From contig JBIKIN010000003.1 of NCBI GenBank assembly GCA_044361595.1, positions 62,001 through 126,000 of the forward strand: a stretch of 64,000 nt of DNA, read 5' to 3'. The stretch comes from Pseudopedobacter sp044361595. GTDB lineage: Bacteria > Bacteroidota > Bacteroidia > Sphingobacteriales > Sphingobacteriaceae. Position numbers and translations under genes: made by a program. Below the pieces are notes generated by a model. It saw only the letters and a list, made by a program, of their open reading frames with translations, made no database searches and was not told the origin of the DNA. Shown in pieces: positions 16,926 through 26,237 of the stretch (its first letter is position 1; every line of letters starts with the position of its first letter).

Positions 16926-19289
16926 CTACTTCAAATAAACATAGGTAATTCCATCTCCCCCTCTATCGACGTGTTCATCTTCCATTTTGCTTACTTGTGG
17001 GTAATTTTTTAGGTAATTCCGAATTAATTTACGCAAAATTCCATCGCCCTTACCATGGATAATTTTAAAATTATTAAAACCAAACATCACCGCTCGGTCA
17101 AAGTAACGTTCTAATTCTGCCAAGGCATCCTCACCACGTTTACCACGCAAATCTATCTCGGGAGAAAAAGCAGCTGCCGACTCTACATAACCAGAAGTAC
17201 CAAAAGATTTAATAGCCTTAGGAACGCTTTTATTGCTCACTTTTTCTACTCGCTTCTTCTTCACTACAGAGCGTAGCTCGCCAAAGGCTAAAATTAAATT
17301 GTCTTTAGCCACTTCTATTACTTGCGCCAAAGTATCGCTATCTAACATTTTTACCCAATCGCCAGCTACAATTTCCTCACTATGGGTCGCTTGCACTTTT
17401 AAAACCGGTTTAATCTCGTTTTTCTTCAACTCAGATTGTAAATTGGCTCGTAGATTTTGGGTAACCGTTTTATCGGCTTTGTTTTCCTTAATTTCTGATA
17501 TGGTATTTTCTACCAGTTTATTGGCGTCTTTAATAATTTGCTGCGCCTCTAATTTAGCTTCGCGAATTAAATTTCGCTTATTTTCATCGTAGTAAGCTTT
17601 TAACTTCTCATTCTCGGCTAATAAGCCATTGTACTTTCGTTGTTGCCTATCTAAATCTATTTTTCGCTCTAAAACTTCTTTTTTATCACGTTCCAAATCC
17701 ACCAAAAGGGTATCAATTTTACGTTGCTGAACACTTATTTTGCTTTTAGCTAAATCTATTAAATGTTTAGATAAACCTATTTTTTGTGCAATTTCAAAGG
17801 CATAAGAGCTACCCGGTTTACCCATTTCTAGCATATACATGGGTTGCAAATTCACATTATCAAATATCATCGACCCGTTTTCTAAACCTGCAGCACTATT
17901 GGCATATAATTTTAAATTAGAGTAGTGCGTAGTGATCATCCCGAAAGATTTTTTCTGATTAATTTGCTCTAAAACAGCTTCGGCAATGGGGCCACCAAAA
18001 AGTGGATCGGTTCCTGTTCCAAACTCATCTATCAGCACCAAAGTTTTACCATTTACATGTTCGGTAAAATATTTCATTTTAGATAAATGTGCCGAGTAAG
18101 TACTTAAATCACTTTCTATAGATTGGTCGTCGCCAATATCGGCAAATAGCTGTTTAAAAATCCCCACTTCGCTTTCTGCGGCAGCAGGAATAAGCAAACC
18201 AGATTGCACCATAATTTGCAGCAAACCTACGGTTTTCATGGCTACCGATTTTCCTCCTGCATTAGGCCCCGAAACCAGTAAAATTCTTACTGAATCATCT
18301 AAATGAACATTTAAAGGAACAACCGTTTTACCGCTTTCTTTATGGTTTAATAATAGCAATGGATGTTTAGCATTAACCAGTTTAAGCTTAGCCTCGTTTA
18401 ACAAAACAGGCATTTCTGCACCAATTTGGATGGCAAATAACGCCTTTGCTCTTACAAAATCTAACTTAGTTAAAAATCCATGATAGGATAATAACAACGG
18501 AACATAAGGCCGTAATTCGTTGGTTAAAACGGTTAAAATTCTGATAATTTCACGGCGTTTCTCAAATTCTAAATCCCTAATCTTGTTATTTAAACTAAAA
18601 ACTTCTTCGGGTTCTATGAATACGGTTTGTCCCGATGCTGATTCATCATGCACAAATCCTTTCAACTTTCGTTTGTTCTCTGCCAAAATTGGGATACAAA
18701 TTCTGCCTTCCCTAACTGTTAAGCTACCATCGGCAACCCAATTATTGGCTTGTGCATTTTTATAAATCTGATCTATCTTTTTCCTAGCTTCTTGCTCAGT
18801 TTTAGCAATGGAAGTACTAATTTCTAGTAATAGTTTAGAGGCGTTTGGCTTAATTTTTCCCTTAACATCAATTACAGCTTCAATATGTTTAATGATATTT
18901 TTTTCGATGGGTAAATGCTCAAAAAGAGCTTCCAGATTAGGATATAAGCCGTTTCTATCTTCAAAATATTTAATAACCGCGAAAACCGTTTGTAACGATG
19001 AGTAAATTTGAAAAACCTCTTCTTCGTTTAAAAATGTACCTTCTATCCTAGCTTTTTCGGCTAAACGTTTAATATCAAAAAAACTTTGAATGGGTAAAGG
19101 CTGATCGTTTTGTAGGATGTTTTTAAATTCTGATGTTTGACGAAGAAACTTATTAATTTGGTCGTACTGATGCATAAACTGCATTTTATCGACCATCCCT
19201 CTTCCCATCTCGCTGATACAAAAATTCTGGATAGAACTTTTAATATCATCAAAACCTAACTTTTGTAAACTATTGCTGGGGTAAATCAT
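16926..19289 (-). CDS. mutS2: MutS2 family ATPase/endonuclease with Smr domain
   Basis: About 787 residues from the ATG at 19289 (MIYPSNSLQKLGFDD, the usual family start; an ATG six codons earlier is also possible). The MutS core/clamp region comes first. The ABC-type ATPase follows, with Walker A GPNAGGKSVAMKTVG and Walker B LVLIDEFGTGTDP, then a coiled coil (KISVQQRKIDTLLVDLERDK onward), and a C-terminal Smr nuclease domain with EIDLRGKRGEDAL and IIHGKGDGILRKLI. MutS2 suppresses recombination and, in recent work on Bacillus, splits collided ribosomes; which role applies here is unknown. The start overlaps the upstream DUF4296 gene, so the two are probably co-transcribed. Confidence 0.95.
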   Translation of the reverse strand: MIYPSNSLQKLGFDDIKSSIQNFCISEMGRGMVDKMQFMHQYDQINKFLRQTSEFKNILQNDQPLPIQSFFDIKRLAEKARIEGTFLNEEEVFQIYSSLQTVFAVIKYFEDRNGLYPNLEALFEHLPIEKNIIKHIEAVIDVKGKIKPNASKLLLEISTSIAKTEQEARKKIDQIYKNAQANNWVADGSLTVREGRICIPILAENKRKLKGFVHDESASGQTVFIEPEEVFSLNNKIRDLEFEKRREIIRILTVLTNELRPYVPLLLSYHGFLTKLDFVRAKALFAIQIGAEMPVLLNEAKLKLVNAKHPLLLLNHKESGKTVVPLNVHLDDSVRILLVSGPNAGGKSVAMKTVGLLQIMVQSGLLIPAAAESEVGIFKQLFADIGDDQSIESDLSTYSAHLSKMKYFTEHVNGKTLVLIDEFGTGTDPLFGGPIAEAVLEQINQKKSFGMITTHYSNLKLYANSAAGLENGSMIFDNVNLQPMYMLEMGKPGSSYAFEIAQKIGLSKHLIDLAKSKISVQQRKIDTLLVDLERDKKEVLERKIDLDRQQRKYNGLLAENEKLKAYYDENKRNLIREAKLEAQQIIKDANKLVENTISEIKENKADKTVTQNLRANLQSELKKNEIKPVLKVQATHSEEIVAGDWVKMLDSDTLAQVIEVAKDNLILAFGELRSVVKKKRVEKVSNKSVPKAIKSFGTSGYVESAAAFSPEIDLRGKRGEDALAELERYFDRAVMFGFNNFKIIHGKGDGILRKLIRNYLKNYPQVSKMEDEHVDRGGDGITYVYLK

Positions 19290-19665
19290 TCTTGCTTTTA
19301 TCTGCATTAACCAAAGAATCTACCAATGGTTTTGGTTTTCTACTTTCTTCTCTTAATTGTAAACTATCTTGTACGGTTTGATAAATTTGAGCGAGTACTT
19401 TTGGTCTTAAACTGTAGTATCTGATATTTTTGGTTAAGGTTGCAGAATCTATTTGATGCTTTTTAAATATATAATTATATCTAGCGTGTGCTTGCATTAA
19501 CAAGGTATCTCTCTGGTAAACTTGATTAAGGTAAGAATCGGCAATATGTACATCCATCAGCACTTGTACCATCTTTTCTTCATCCATAATTCCTTTTGGC
19601 AAGCTGGATTGATTACAAGCTAAAAAAACTAAACTCAAACAAAAAAGTGTGAATATTCTTTTCAT
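19270..19665 (-). CDS. DUF4296 lipoprotein
   Basis: 131 residues with a lipoprotein signal (FTLFCLSLVFLAC, lipidated Cys). The conserved DUF4296 core is visible: MDEEKMVQVLMDVHIADSYL, then a region with HARYNYIFKKHQIDSATL and NIRYYSLRPKVLAQIYQTV. The family is confined to Bacteroidota and its function is unknown. The gene's end overlaps the mutS2 start by 20 bp, indicating translational coupling. Confidence 0.88.
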   Translation of the reverse strand: MKRIFTLFCLSLVFLACNQSSLPKGIMDEEKMVQVLMDVHIADSYLNQVYQRDTLLMQAHARYNYIFKKHQIDSATLTKNIRYYSLRPKVLAQIYQTVQDSLQLREESRKPKPLVDSLVNADKSKNDLPQQ

Positions 19666-19760
19666 TAAATTAAGGTCTTATCCATATAATTAGAATAAAA
19701 TTCGCTCTAAAGTAAATCATTCTTAATTTTGGAAGATAAATCGGTTAAAATTACGCATTA

Positions 19761-20456
19761 ATGAGCATTACAAACAATATAAAAGCACTAAAAGAAGAAA
19801 TAGAAATTGCAAATACCAAATTGGTAGCAGTCTCTAAAACCAAACCTGTTGAAGATTTGCAAGAAGCTTATGATGCCGGACAGCGTATTTTTGGAGAGAA
19901 CCAAGTGCAAGAAATGGTAGAAAAGTATGAAAAACTACCTAAAGATATTGAATGGCATTTAATTGGGCATTTACAAACCAATAAAGTGAAATACATAGCT
20001 CCATTTATACATTTAATACACTCGGTAGATAGCTTAAAACTATTAACCGAAATCAATAAACAGGCTTTAAAAAACGATAGAGTTATTGACTGCTTATTGC
20101 AGATATATATTGCCGATGAAGAAACTAAATACGGTTTAGGATTTGATGAGGCCATAGAATTATTAGAAAGTCAGGAATTTACCGAATTAAAAAACGTTAG
20201 AATTGTAGGTTTGATGGGTATTGCAACCAATACCGAAAACTTAAAATTGGTAAAAGAAGAGTTTTACGAGCTAAAAACTTTATTTGATGGCATTAAGGTA
20301 AGCTATTTTAGAAATCAGGATTATTTTAAAGAAATTTCTATGGGTATGTCTTCCGATTATAAAGTAGCTATGGAGCAAGGAAGTACTTTAGTAAGGATAG
20401 GAAGCGACATTTTTGGACAAAGGGTAATTAAGCATTTTAAAAATCAGGAAAATTAA
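19761..20456 (+). CDS. YggS/PLPBP-family pyridoxal-phosphate homeostasis protein
   Basis: 231 residues, single TIM-barrel alanine-racemase-like domain. The PLP lysine is K26 in LVAVSKTKPVEDL. Other family signatures are AGQRIFGENQVQEMVEKYE, IEWHLIGHLQTNKVKYIAPF, HSVDS, KYGLGFDE, RIVGLMGIAT and the C-terminal LSMGMSSDYKVAMEQGSTLVRIG-type segment (here ISMGMSSDYK, VRIGSDIFG). These cytosolic proteins bind PLP and help balance vitamin B6 and amino-acid pools, with no known catalysis. It is the first gene of a tight plus-strand run; its stop overlaps the next start (TAATG). Confidence 0.95.
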   Translation: MSITNNIKALKEEIEIANTKLVAVSKTKPVEDLQEAYDAGQRIFGENQVQEMVEKYEKLPKDIEWHLIGHLQTNKVKYIAPFIHLIHSVDSLKLLTEINKQALKNDRVIDCLLQIYIADEETKYGLGFDEAIELLESQEFTELKNVRIVGLMGIATNTENLKLVKEEFYELKTLFDGIKVSYFRNQDYFKEISMGMSSDYKVAMEQGSTLVRIGSDIFGQRVIKHFKNQEN

Positions 20457-20926
20457 TGAGTTTAACCATTAGATACGCAGTAGAAAAAGATTGCGAGCGC
20501 ATGCTAGAGCTCATAAACGAATTGGCCATTTATGAGAAAGCACCGGAAGAAGTGACTGTTACTTTAGCTCATTTTAAAGATGCTGGTTTTGGTAGCTCTC
20601 CAGTTTGGAAAGCTTTTGTTGCCGAAGTGGACGGACATATAGAGGGTTTTGCCTTGTTTTATACCAGATATTCTACTTGGAAAGGCTGCCGATTATATTT
20701 AGAAGATTTTATAGTGACTGAGAAAATGCGTGGGCAAGGCATTGGAAAACTTTTGTTCGAAGAAACTATTAAATATGCCAAAGAAAAAAAATTTAGCGGG
20801 ATGGTATGGCAAGTTTTAGATTGGAACCAGCCTGCCATAAATTTTTACAATAAATATCAAGCGCACATAGAGTCGGGCTGGTTAAATGCTTCTTTATCCG
20901 AGTCTCAAATTCAAGATTTTAATTAA
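20456..20926 (+). CDS. GNAT-family N-acetyltransferase
   Basis: 156 residues with one GNAT fold. IRYAVEKDCERMLELINELA opens the domain, LEDFIVTEKMRGQGIGKLLF contains the acetyl-CoA pyrophosphate loop (RGQGIG), and VWQVLDWNQPAINFYNKY is the typical C-terminal motif. The layout, with EVTVTLAHFKDAGFG and YLEDFIV, resembles the spermidine/diamine acetyltransferase (SSAT-like) subgroup, but the substrate is not certain. It overlaps the preceding YggS stop by one base and is followed directly by aspartate kinase, so it is likely in an operon. Confidence 0.9.
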   Translation: MSLTIRYAVEKDCERMLELINELAIYEKAPEEVTVTLAHFKDAGFGSSPVWKAFVAEVDGHIEGFALFYTRYSTWKGCRLYLEDFIVTEKMRGQGIGKLLFEETIKYAKEKKFSGMVWQVLDWNQPAINFYNKYQAHIESGWLNASLSESQIQDFN

Positions 20927-22186
20927 ATGCAAGTATTCAAATTTGGTGGTGCATCTGTAAAAGATGCTGATGGTATTAAAAATTTAGCAGAAATTGTAAA
21001 ACTACAAACGCAAAACAATTTGCTGATTGTCATTTCTGCAATGGGCAAAACAACCAATGCTTTAGAAAAATTAGCCGAAAGTTATTTTAACCAAAAAGAC
21101 GATACTTACACCATTTTCGATGAAATTAAAGCTTACCATTTTCAAATTCTAGATCAATTATTTGCTGACCATAAACACCCCGTGTTTGACGAAATAGCAA
21201 ATACTTTTGTAGAAATAGATTGGATTTTAGAAGACGAACCGGTAGATGGTTTTGATTTTATTTACGATCAAATTGTATCTATTGGCGAAATAGTTTCTAC
21301 CAAAATTGTAAGCAACTATCTCAATTTTGTAGGAATTAAAACCATGTGGTTAGACGCCCGTTCTTACATTCAAACCAATAATACGTACCGCGAGGCAAAA
21401 ATAGACTGGGCAAAAACAAGCGAATTAATTGTTAAAAACATTCCAAGTATAATCTCAAATCAAATTGCTGTTACGCAAGGATTTATCGGAAATACATCCG
21501 AAAACTTTACCACAACTTTAGGAAGAGAAGGCTCGGATTTTACCGCAGCCATATTTGGTTCATGCTTAAATGCAGAATCAGTAACCGTTTGGAAAGATGT
21601 ACCTGGCATTTTAAATGCCGACCCTAAACTGTTTCCCAATTGCAAAAAGTTTGATGTATTATCTTATCAAGAAGCCATAGAAATGACTTATTATGGCGCA
21701 ACGGTAATACACCCAAAAACCATTAAACCATTACAAAATAAGCATATTCCACTTTTTGTAAAGCCTTTTTTAGCCCCAAACGAAAACGGAACCGTCATAA
21801 AAGAAGCCGAAATTCAAATAGACACCCCTATTATCATTTTAAAGAAAAATCAGGTTTTGGTAACATTGAGCACCAGAGATTTATCTTTTATCACCGAGAA
21901 TCATTTAAGAGATATCTTTAAGGCTTACGCTGATGCTCTTATCAAGGTAAATACCATGCAAATTTCTGCACTAAGTTTTTCGGCTAGTTTTGATTTTAAT
22001 GAAGCTAAATTTGAAGCTTTTAAGGCAGCCATGTCTTTTGATTTTAAGATAAAATTCAATACCAATTTAAAGTTAATCACCATTCGTCATGCCAATCAAT
22101 CAACTATTGACGAGTTAATAAAAACAGAAATTTATTTAGAACAACGCAGTAGAAACACCGCACAATTTGTTTTAAAAGATGAATAA
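20927..22186 (+). CDS. lysC: Aspartate kinase
   Basis: 419 residues. The N-terminal amino-acid kinase domain (to about residue 280) shows VFKFGGASVKDADG, LLIVISAMGKTTNAL, TLGREGSDFTAAIFG and VWKDVPGILNADPK. A C-terminal ACT-type regulatory region follows. It phosphorylates aspartate at the first step of lysine, threonine and methionine synthesis in the cytosol. It is monofunctional: there is no homoserine dehydrogenase domain. It starts directly after the GNAT gene with no gap and overlaps the next gene by 8 bp. The symbol is by function; the isozyme class and feedback ligand cannot be told. Confidence 0.93.
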   Translation: MQVFKFGGASVKDADGIKNLAEIVKLQTQNNLLIVISAMGKTTNALEKLAESYFNQKDDTYTIFDEIKAYHFQILDQLFADHKHPVFDEIANTFVEIDWILEDEPVDGFDFIYDQIVSIGEIVSTKIVSNYLNFVGIKTMWLDARSYIQTNNTYREAKIDWAKTSELIVKNIPSIISNQIAVTQGFIGNTSENFTTTLGREGSDFTAAIFGSCLNAESVTVWKDVPGILNADPKLFPNCKKFDVLSYQEAIEMTYYGATVIHPKTIKPLQNKHIPLFVKPFLAPNENGTVIKEAEIQIDTPIIILKKNQVLVTLSTRDLSFITENHLRDIFKAYADALIKVNTMQISALSFSASFDFNEAKFEAFKAAMSFDFKIKFNTNLKLITIRHANQSTIDELIKTEIYLEQRSRNTAQFVLKDE

Positions 22187-23369
22187 CTTCATCAATCCAA
22201 AAATATTAGAGCCAAAAGTTCAAGATTTTATCCAAACAAATCTTAAAACAGATTTACAGAAACTCATTCTTAAAGGATCTCCGTTTGAGGGCGTTACCAT
22301 ACAAGAAATTGCTACTCAAATTATGGGTAGGGTTAAAAGTGAAAAGAAATTACCTTCTTGGTTTAAAACTAAAGGTATTTTATTTCCTCCTCAACTCAAT
22401 TTAGAACAATCTTCCTCAGAAATTACTGCTCAATATAAAAAATCACTACTCAAGAAAGGTACTCTAATTGATTTAACAGGAGGTTTTGGTGTAGATGTGA
22501 TGGCTTTCGCCGAGGATTTAGAACAAGTTTATCATTGCGAGATAAATGAAAGCCTTTCGGCGATGGTAGCACATAACGCTCAAATTTTCTTAAAAAACAA
22601 CATTCAATTTATCATCGGCGAAAGCCAAAAATATTTAGAAAAGAGCAAAAAATTCAATAATATATTTATCGATCCATCACGAAGAATTAATACTTCTAAA
22701 GTATTTTTATTAAAGGATTGCGAACCAAATATTTTAGAAAATCTGGAACTATACCTTTCTAAATGCGACCGGTTAATTATTAAAGCGGCACCAATGTTAG
22801 ATATTTCATCGGCCTTAGCCGATTTAAAAAAGGTAAGCGAAGTGCATATTATTAGCTTAAATAACGAGTGTAAAGAATTACTTTTTGTAATAGAAAATAA
22901 GGTAATCAAAGAACCTAAAGTCTTTTGCGCTTTACTACAAAAAGACAAAAAAGAGGTTCATCAGTTTAGCTATACAACAGAAAAAGACTTGGAAATTACA
23001 GCTAAAGCCATTTTAAACTATTTATACGAACCCGATGCAGCCATACTAAAAGCTGGATTTTTTAAATCTTTAGCACCACAATTTAAAGTAGATAAAATAC
23101 ATCAGCATAGTCATTTATATACTTCTAACATATTGGTAAATAACTTTCCGGGTAAAAAATTTCAGATTAGTAAAACCCTTTTATTTAATCTCTTTTTAAA
23201 AGAGAGTAAAATCAAAAAAGCAAATGTGGTAACCAGAAACTTTGATTTGAAGCCAGAAGAAATTAAAAAGAAATTTAAGATAAAAGATGGTGGCGAAATC
23301 TTTCTGTTTTTTAGCACTAATTATAGAAACGAAAAAGTTGTAATTGAAGCAACCAGAATAAATGAGTAG
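22179..23369 (+). CDS. SAM-dependent methyltransferase with THUMP-like domain
   Basis: 396 residues. An N-terminal helical region is followed by a Rossmann methyltransferase core with motif I in LIDLTGGFGVDVMAFAEDL, the acidic ribose-binding loop in VYHCEINESLSAMVAHNA and NIFIDPSRR as the motif IV region. The C-terminal part, with SHLYTSNILVNNFPGKKFQI and the KIKDGGEIFLFF strand, resembles the THUMP-like domain found in Bacteroidota homologues. RNA (tRNA or rRNA) is the probable target, but the modification is uncharacterised. It overlaps aspartate kinase by 8 bp. Confidence 0.85.
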   Translation: MNNFINPKILEPKVQDFIQTNLKTDLQKLILKGSPFEGVTIQEIATQIMGRVKSEKKLPSWFKTKGILFPPQLNLEQSSSEITAQYKKSLLKKGTLIDLTGGFGVDVMAFAEDLEQVYHCEINESLSAMVAHNAQIFLKNNIQFIIGESQKYLEKSKKFNNIFIDPSRRINTSKVFLLKDCEPNILENLELYLSKCDRLIIKAAPMLDISSALADLKKVSEVHIISLNNECKELLFVIENKVIKEPKVFCALLQKDKKEVHQFSYTTEKDLEITAKAILNYLYEPDAAILKAGFFKSLAPQFKVDKIHQHSHLYTSNILVNNFPGKKFQISKTLLFNLFLKESKIKKANVVTRNFDLKPEEIKKKFKIKDGGEIFLFFSTNYRNEKVVIEATRINE

Positions 23370-23454
23370 CAACAAAACAATATTTTTGATGATGTTTCCC
23401 TAAACTTTAAAAGAATAAAATTATATTAGTTTAATCATTAAAGAAAAAACTAAT

Positions 23455-24159
23455 ATGCTACCTCAATTAGATCTTCAAAATGTTTTGGTTTTAGATATTG
23501 AAACGGTACCACAAGAATCGGATTTTAATAATTTACCTCCACATTTTCAAAAACTTTGGGACTTAAAAACCACTTATCAAAGAAAAAATCAAGAAACACC
23601 TGAAGAATTTTACGGAAGAGCAGGTATTTGGGCTGAGTTTGGAAAAATTATTTGCATTTCTGTGGGTGTTTTTAAAAACGATAGAAATTTTAGGGTAAAA
23701 TCGTTTTACAGCCATAATGAGGCAGAATTACTTCAAAATTTTAGCGCACTTTTAAACTCGCAACCGCCACAATTAATACTTTGCGCACACAATGGTAAAG
23801 AATTTGACTTTCCCTATTTGTGTAGACGCTTTTTGATTAATGGATTAGAAATTCCGCAACAATTAAACATTGCAGGTAAAAAACCTTGGGAAATTAGTCA
23901 TTTAGACACCATGGAACTTTGGAAATTTGGCGACTATAAAAATTATACTTCGTTAAACTTATTGGCAGCAGTATTTAAAATCCCTACCCCAAAAGATGAC
24001 ATTGATGGAAGCATGGTAGCTCAAGTTTATTATCAAGAAAATGATTTAGAACGCATTAAAACTTATTGCCAAAAAGATGTAATAACCACCGCCAGACTAC
24101 TACAAAGATTTAAAGGAATTCCTTTTTTAACTGATGATGAAATAACTTTTGTTTCTTAA
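23455..24159 (+). CDS. 3'-5' exonuclease, PolB-like DEDD family
   Basis: 234 residues. Exo I is LVLDIETVPQ (Asp/Glu pair), Exo II is AHNGKEFDFPYLCRRF, and Exo III is in the YCQKDVITTARLLQRF region, together giving a DEDD active site of the predicted PolB-like exonuclease family (PF10108). It is stand-alone without a polymerase domain. It probably degrades or proofreads DNA or RNA ends; the actual substrate is unknown. It ends in TAATGA, so its stop overlaps the start of the ABC transporter gene. Confidence 0.88.
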   Translation: MLPQLDLQNVLVLDIETVPQESDFNNLPPHFQKLWDLKTTYQRKNQETPEEFYGRAGIWAEFGKIICISVGVFKNDRNFRVKSFYSHNEAELLQNFSALLNSQPPQLILCAHNGKEFDFPYLCRRFLINGLEIPQQLNIAGKKPWEISHLDTMELWKFGDYKNYTSLNLLAAVFKIPTPKDDIDGSMVAQVYYQENDLERIKTYCQKDVITTARLLQRFKGIPFLTDDEITFVS

Positions 24160-25886
24160 TGATACAACTAAAAATTAAAGGTTTAACCGTTAAATTTTAT
24201 TCCAATAATAGCATTTCCGAAGCTATTAAAGGTATTGATATTGATATTAACCAAGGAGAAATTATTGGTTTGGTAGGCGAATCAGGTTCAGGCAAATCTG
24301 TTACTTCTTTAGCCATCATGCGTTTGCTAGAAAAAAACGCAGTTATGGAAGGCGAAATTAATTTTAATGAGGTTGATTTATTAAAATTATCTGAAAAAGA
24401 AATCAGAAAATATAGAGGCAATAAAATTGGGATGATTTTTCAAGAACCTATGACCTCCATCAATCCGGTTATGAAATGCGGAAAGCAAATTGTAGAAAGC
24501 ATTATTTTACATCAAAAAACCAATAATAAAGTTGCCAAAGAAAAAACAATAGCTCTTTTTAACGAGGTTAATTTGCCCGAACCTTTAATAACTTTTGAAA
24601 AATATCCACACGAACTTTCTGGCGGGCAAAAACAAAGAGTAATGATTGCTATGGCTTTAGCTTGCGACCCAGAACTTTTAATTGCTGATGAACCCACAAC
24701 GGCACTTGATGTAACGGTGCAAAAAAATATCCTACAGTTATTAAAAAGTATCCGTGACAAACGCAACATGAGTATGATTTTCATCACTCATGATTTGGGT
24801 GTAATTAGCGAAATTGCCGACCGTGTTTTGGTGATGTACAAAGGTGAAATTGTAGAACAAGGAGATGTAAAAAGTATATTTACTAGGCCAGAGCATCCTT
24901 ATACTAAAGGCCTATTAGCCTGCCGACCAAATCCTGCTTATCAATTAAAAAAACTACCTACCATTGCTGATTTTGCGACTATAGAAAATGGTATTTTTAA
25001 ATCTACCTTAACAGATATAACAAGCTTAAGAGAACTCTACAAAATTAATTTATCAGATATTTTATCAAAAAGAGATCAAATCTACTTACAAAAACCTTTA
25101 TTAAGTATTGTAGGATTAAATACTTGGTTTGTCAAAAAAATAAACTTTTTTTCAAAAAACAGCACATTTATTAAAGCTGTAAATAACGTTAGTTTTGACG
25201 TATATCCTGGCGAAACTTTAGGTTTGGTAGGCGAATCTGGCTGCGGAAAAACAACATTAAGTAGAACCATTTTAAAATTGATTAAACCTAGCAGTGGACA
25301 AATTAACTTTGATGGACATACTTTAGCAATGTTAAGCGACCAAGGAATGAGGCCTTTAAGAAAGGATATTCAAATTATTTTCCAAGACCCTTACTCCGCA
25401 TTAAACCCAGTACAAACTATTGGAGAGGCTATTTTAGAACCTTTAAATGTTCATCAAATTTCAAATAATAACCAAGAACGCAAAGTAATTGTAAACGAGC
25501 TATTGGAAAAAGTAGGATTAACTGCCCAATATTTTGATAGATATCCACACGAATTATCTGGGGGACAAAGGCAAAGAGTTGTGATTGCGAGAGCTTTAGC
25601 TTTAAAACCTAAGCTCATCATTTGCGACGAGTCGGTTTCTGCGCTTGATGTTTCTGTTCAAGCACAAGTTTTAAATTTATTGAAAGATTTACAACAAGAA
25701 TTTAATCTGACTTATATTTTCATATCGCATGATATGGCTGTTGTTAAACACATATCAGACCGTATGATGGTAATGAATAGCGGTGAAATTGAGGAAATAG
25801 GTTTTCCAGAAGATATTTATAATAATCCAAAAAAGGAATACACTAAAAAATTAATTAGTGCAATTCCAAAGGGGTACGTGAATTAA
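24159..25886 (+). CDS. Fused dual ATP-binding subunit of a peptide/nickel-type ABC transporter
   Basis: 575 residues with two complete ABC ATPase domains in tandem, like YejF/GsiA or a DppD-DppF fusion. Domain 1: Walker A GESGSGKS, signature LSGGQKQR, Walker B LLIADEPTT. Domain 2: Walker A GESGCGKTTLSR, signature LSGGQRQR, Walker B LIICDESVS. Each is followed by the oligopeptide-type C-terminal extension (HPYTKGLLACRPNPAY; KKEYTKKLISAIPKG). It should energise uptake of di/oligopeptides at the inner membrane. No permease or binding protein is adjacent, so partners are elsewhere. It is the last gene of the plus-strand run and ends at a terminator. Confidence 0.92.
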   Translation: MIQLKIKGLTVKFYSNNSISEAIKGIDIDINQGEIIGLVGESGSGKSVTSLAIMRLLEKNAVMEGEINFNEVDLLKLSEKEIRKYRGNKIGMIFQEPMTSINPVMKCGKQIVESIILHQKTNNKVAKEKTIALFNEVNLPEPLITFEKYPHELSGGQKQRVMIAMALACDPELLIADEPTTALDVTVQKNILQLLKSIRDKRNMSMIFITHDLGVISEIADRVLVMYKGEIVEQGDVKSIFTRPEHPYTKGLLACRPNPAYQLKKLPTIADFATIENGIFKSTLTDITSLRELYKINLSDILSKRDQIYLQKPLLSIVGLNTWFVKKINFFSKNSTFIKAVNNVSFDVYPGETLGLVGESGCGKTTLSRTILKLIKPSSGQINFDGHTLAMLSDQGMRPLRKDIQIIFQDPYSALNPVQTIGEAILEPLNVHQISNNNQERKVIVNELLEKVGLTAQYFDRYPHELSGGQRQRVVIARALALKPKLIICDESVSALDVSVQAQVLNLLKDLQQEFNLTYIFISHDMAVVKHISDRMMVMNSGEIEEIGFPEDIYNNPKKEYTKKLISAIPKGYVN

Positions 25887-25922
25887 GAAAGCCTTAATCG
25901 TTTTAGGCTAAGGCTTTCTTAA
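25885..25922. terminator. Bidirectional terminator
   Basis: AAGAAAGCCTTA (25885-25896) pairs with TAAGGCTTTCTT (25909-25920). It lies between the convergent ABC transporter and cold-shock genes, with A/T-rich tails on both sides. Confidence 0.8.
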
Positions 25923-25928
25923 TTAGAA

Positions 25929-26123
25929 TTATACTTTTGAAACGTTTACCGCTTGTGGTCCTTTTTTACCATCAGTAACTTCAAATTCCACATCATCATT
26001 GTCTTTAATAGCGTTTACACCGCCATTTACATCTTTAAAATGCACAAAGATATCTTTACCTTCAAAGATGATAAATCCAAAACCTTTTTGTGCGTTAAAC
26101 CACTTTACTTTACCAGTTTTCAT
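25929..26123 (-). CDS. Cold-shock protein (CspA family)
   Basis: 64 residues, a single cold-shock domain. RNP1 is KGFGFI (residues 13-18) and RNP2 is DIFVHF (24-29); the opening MKTGKVKWFNAQ is canonical. It binds single-stranded RNA/DNA and melts RNA structure. A consensus promoter lies about 80 bp upstream, giving a long leader as is usual for cold-shock genes; a thermosensing role for the leader is inference. Confidence 0.96.
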   Translation of the reverse strand: MKTGKVKWFNAQKGFGFIIFEGKDIFVHFKDVNGGVNAIKDNDDVEFEVTDGKKGPQAVNVSKV

Positions 26124-26205
26124 TAATATTGAGTTTATAAGTTGAACAAAAAAATAAAATCAATAATGTAATTTAACACGTTTTGAATCTTATTTTACTT
26201 TAAAT

Positions 26206-26237
26206 CAAATATATATAATTTAATTTTTTAAGTCAAA
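26206..26237 (-). promoter_or_regulatory. Bacteroidota-type promoter of the cold-shock gene
   Basis: Read on the minus strand, TTTG (26237-26234), 20 bp, TATATTTG (26213-26206): a full match to the Bacteroidota -33/-7 consensus. The predicted transcript has an untranslated leader of about 75-80 nt. The -33 box abuts the stop codon of the peroxiredoxin gene. Confidence 0.65.
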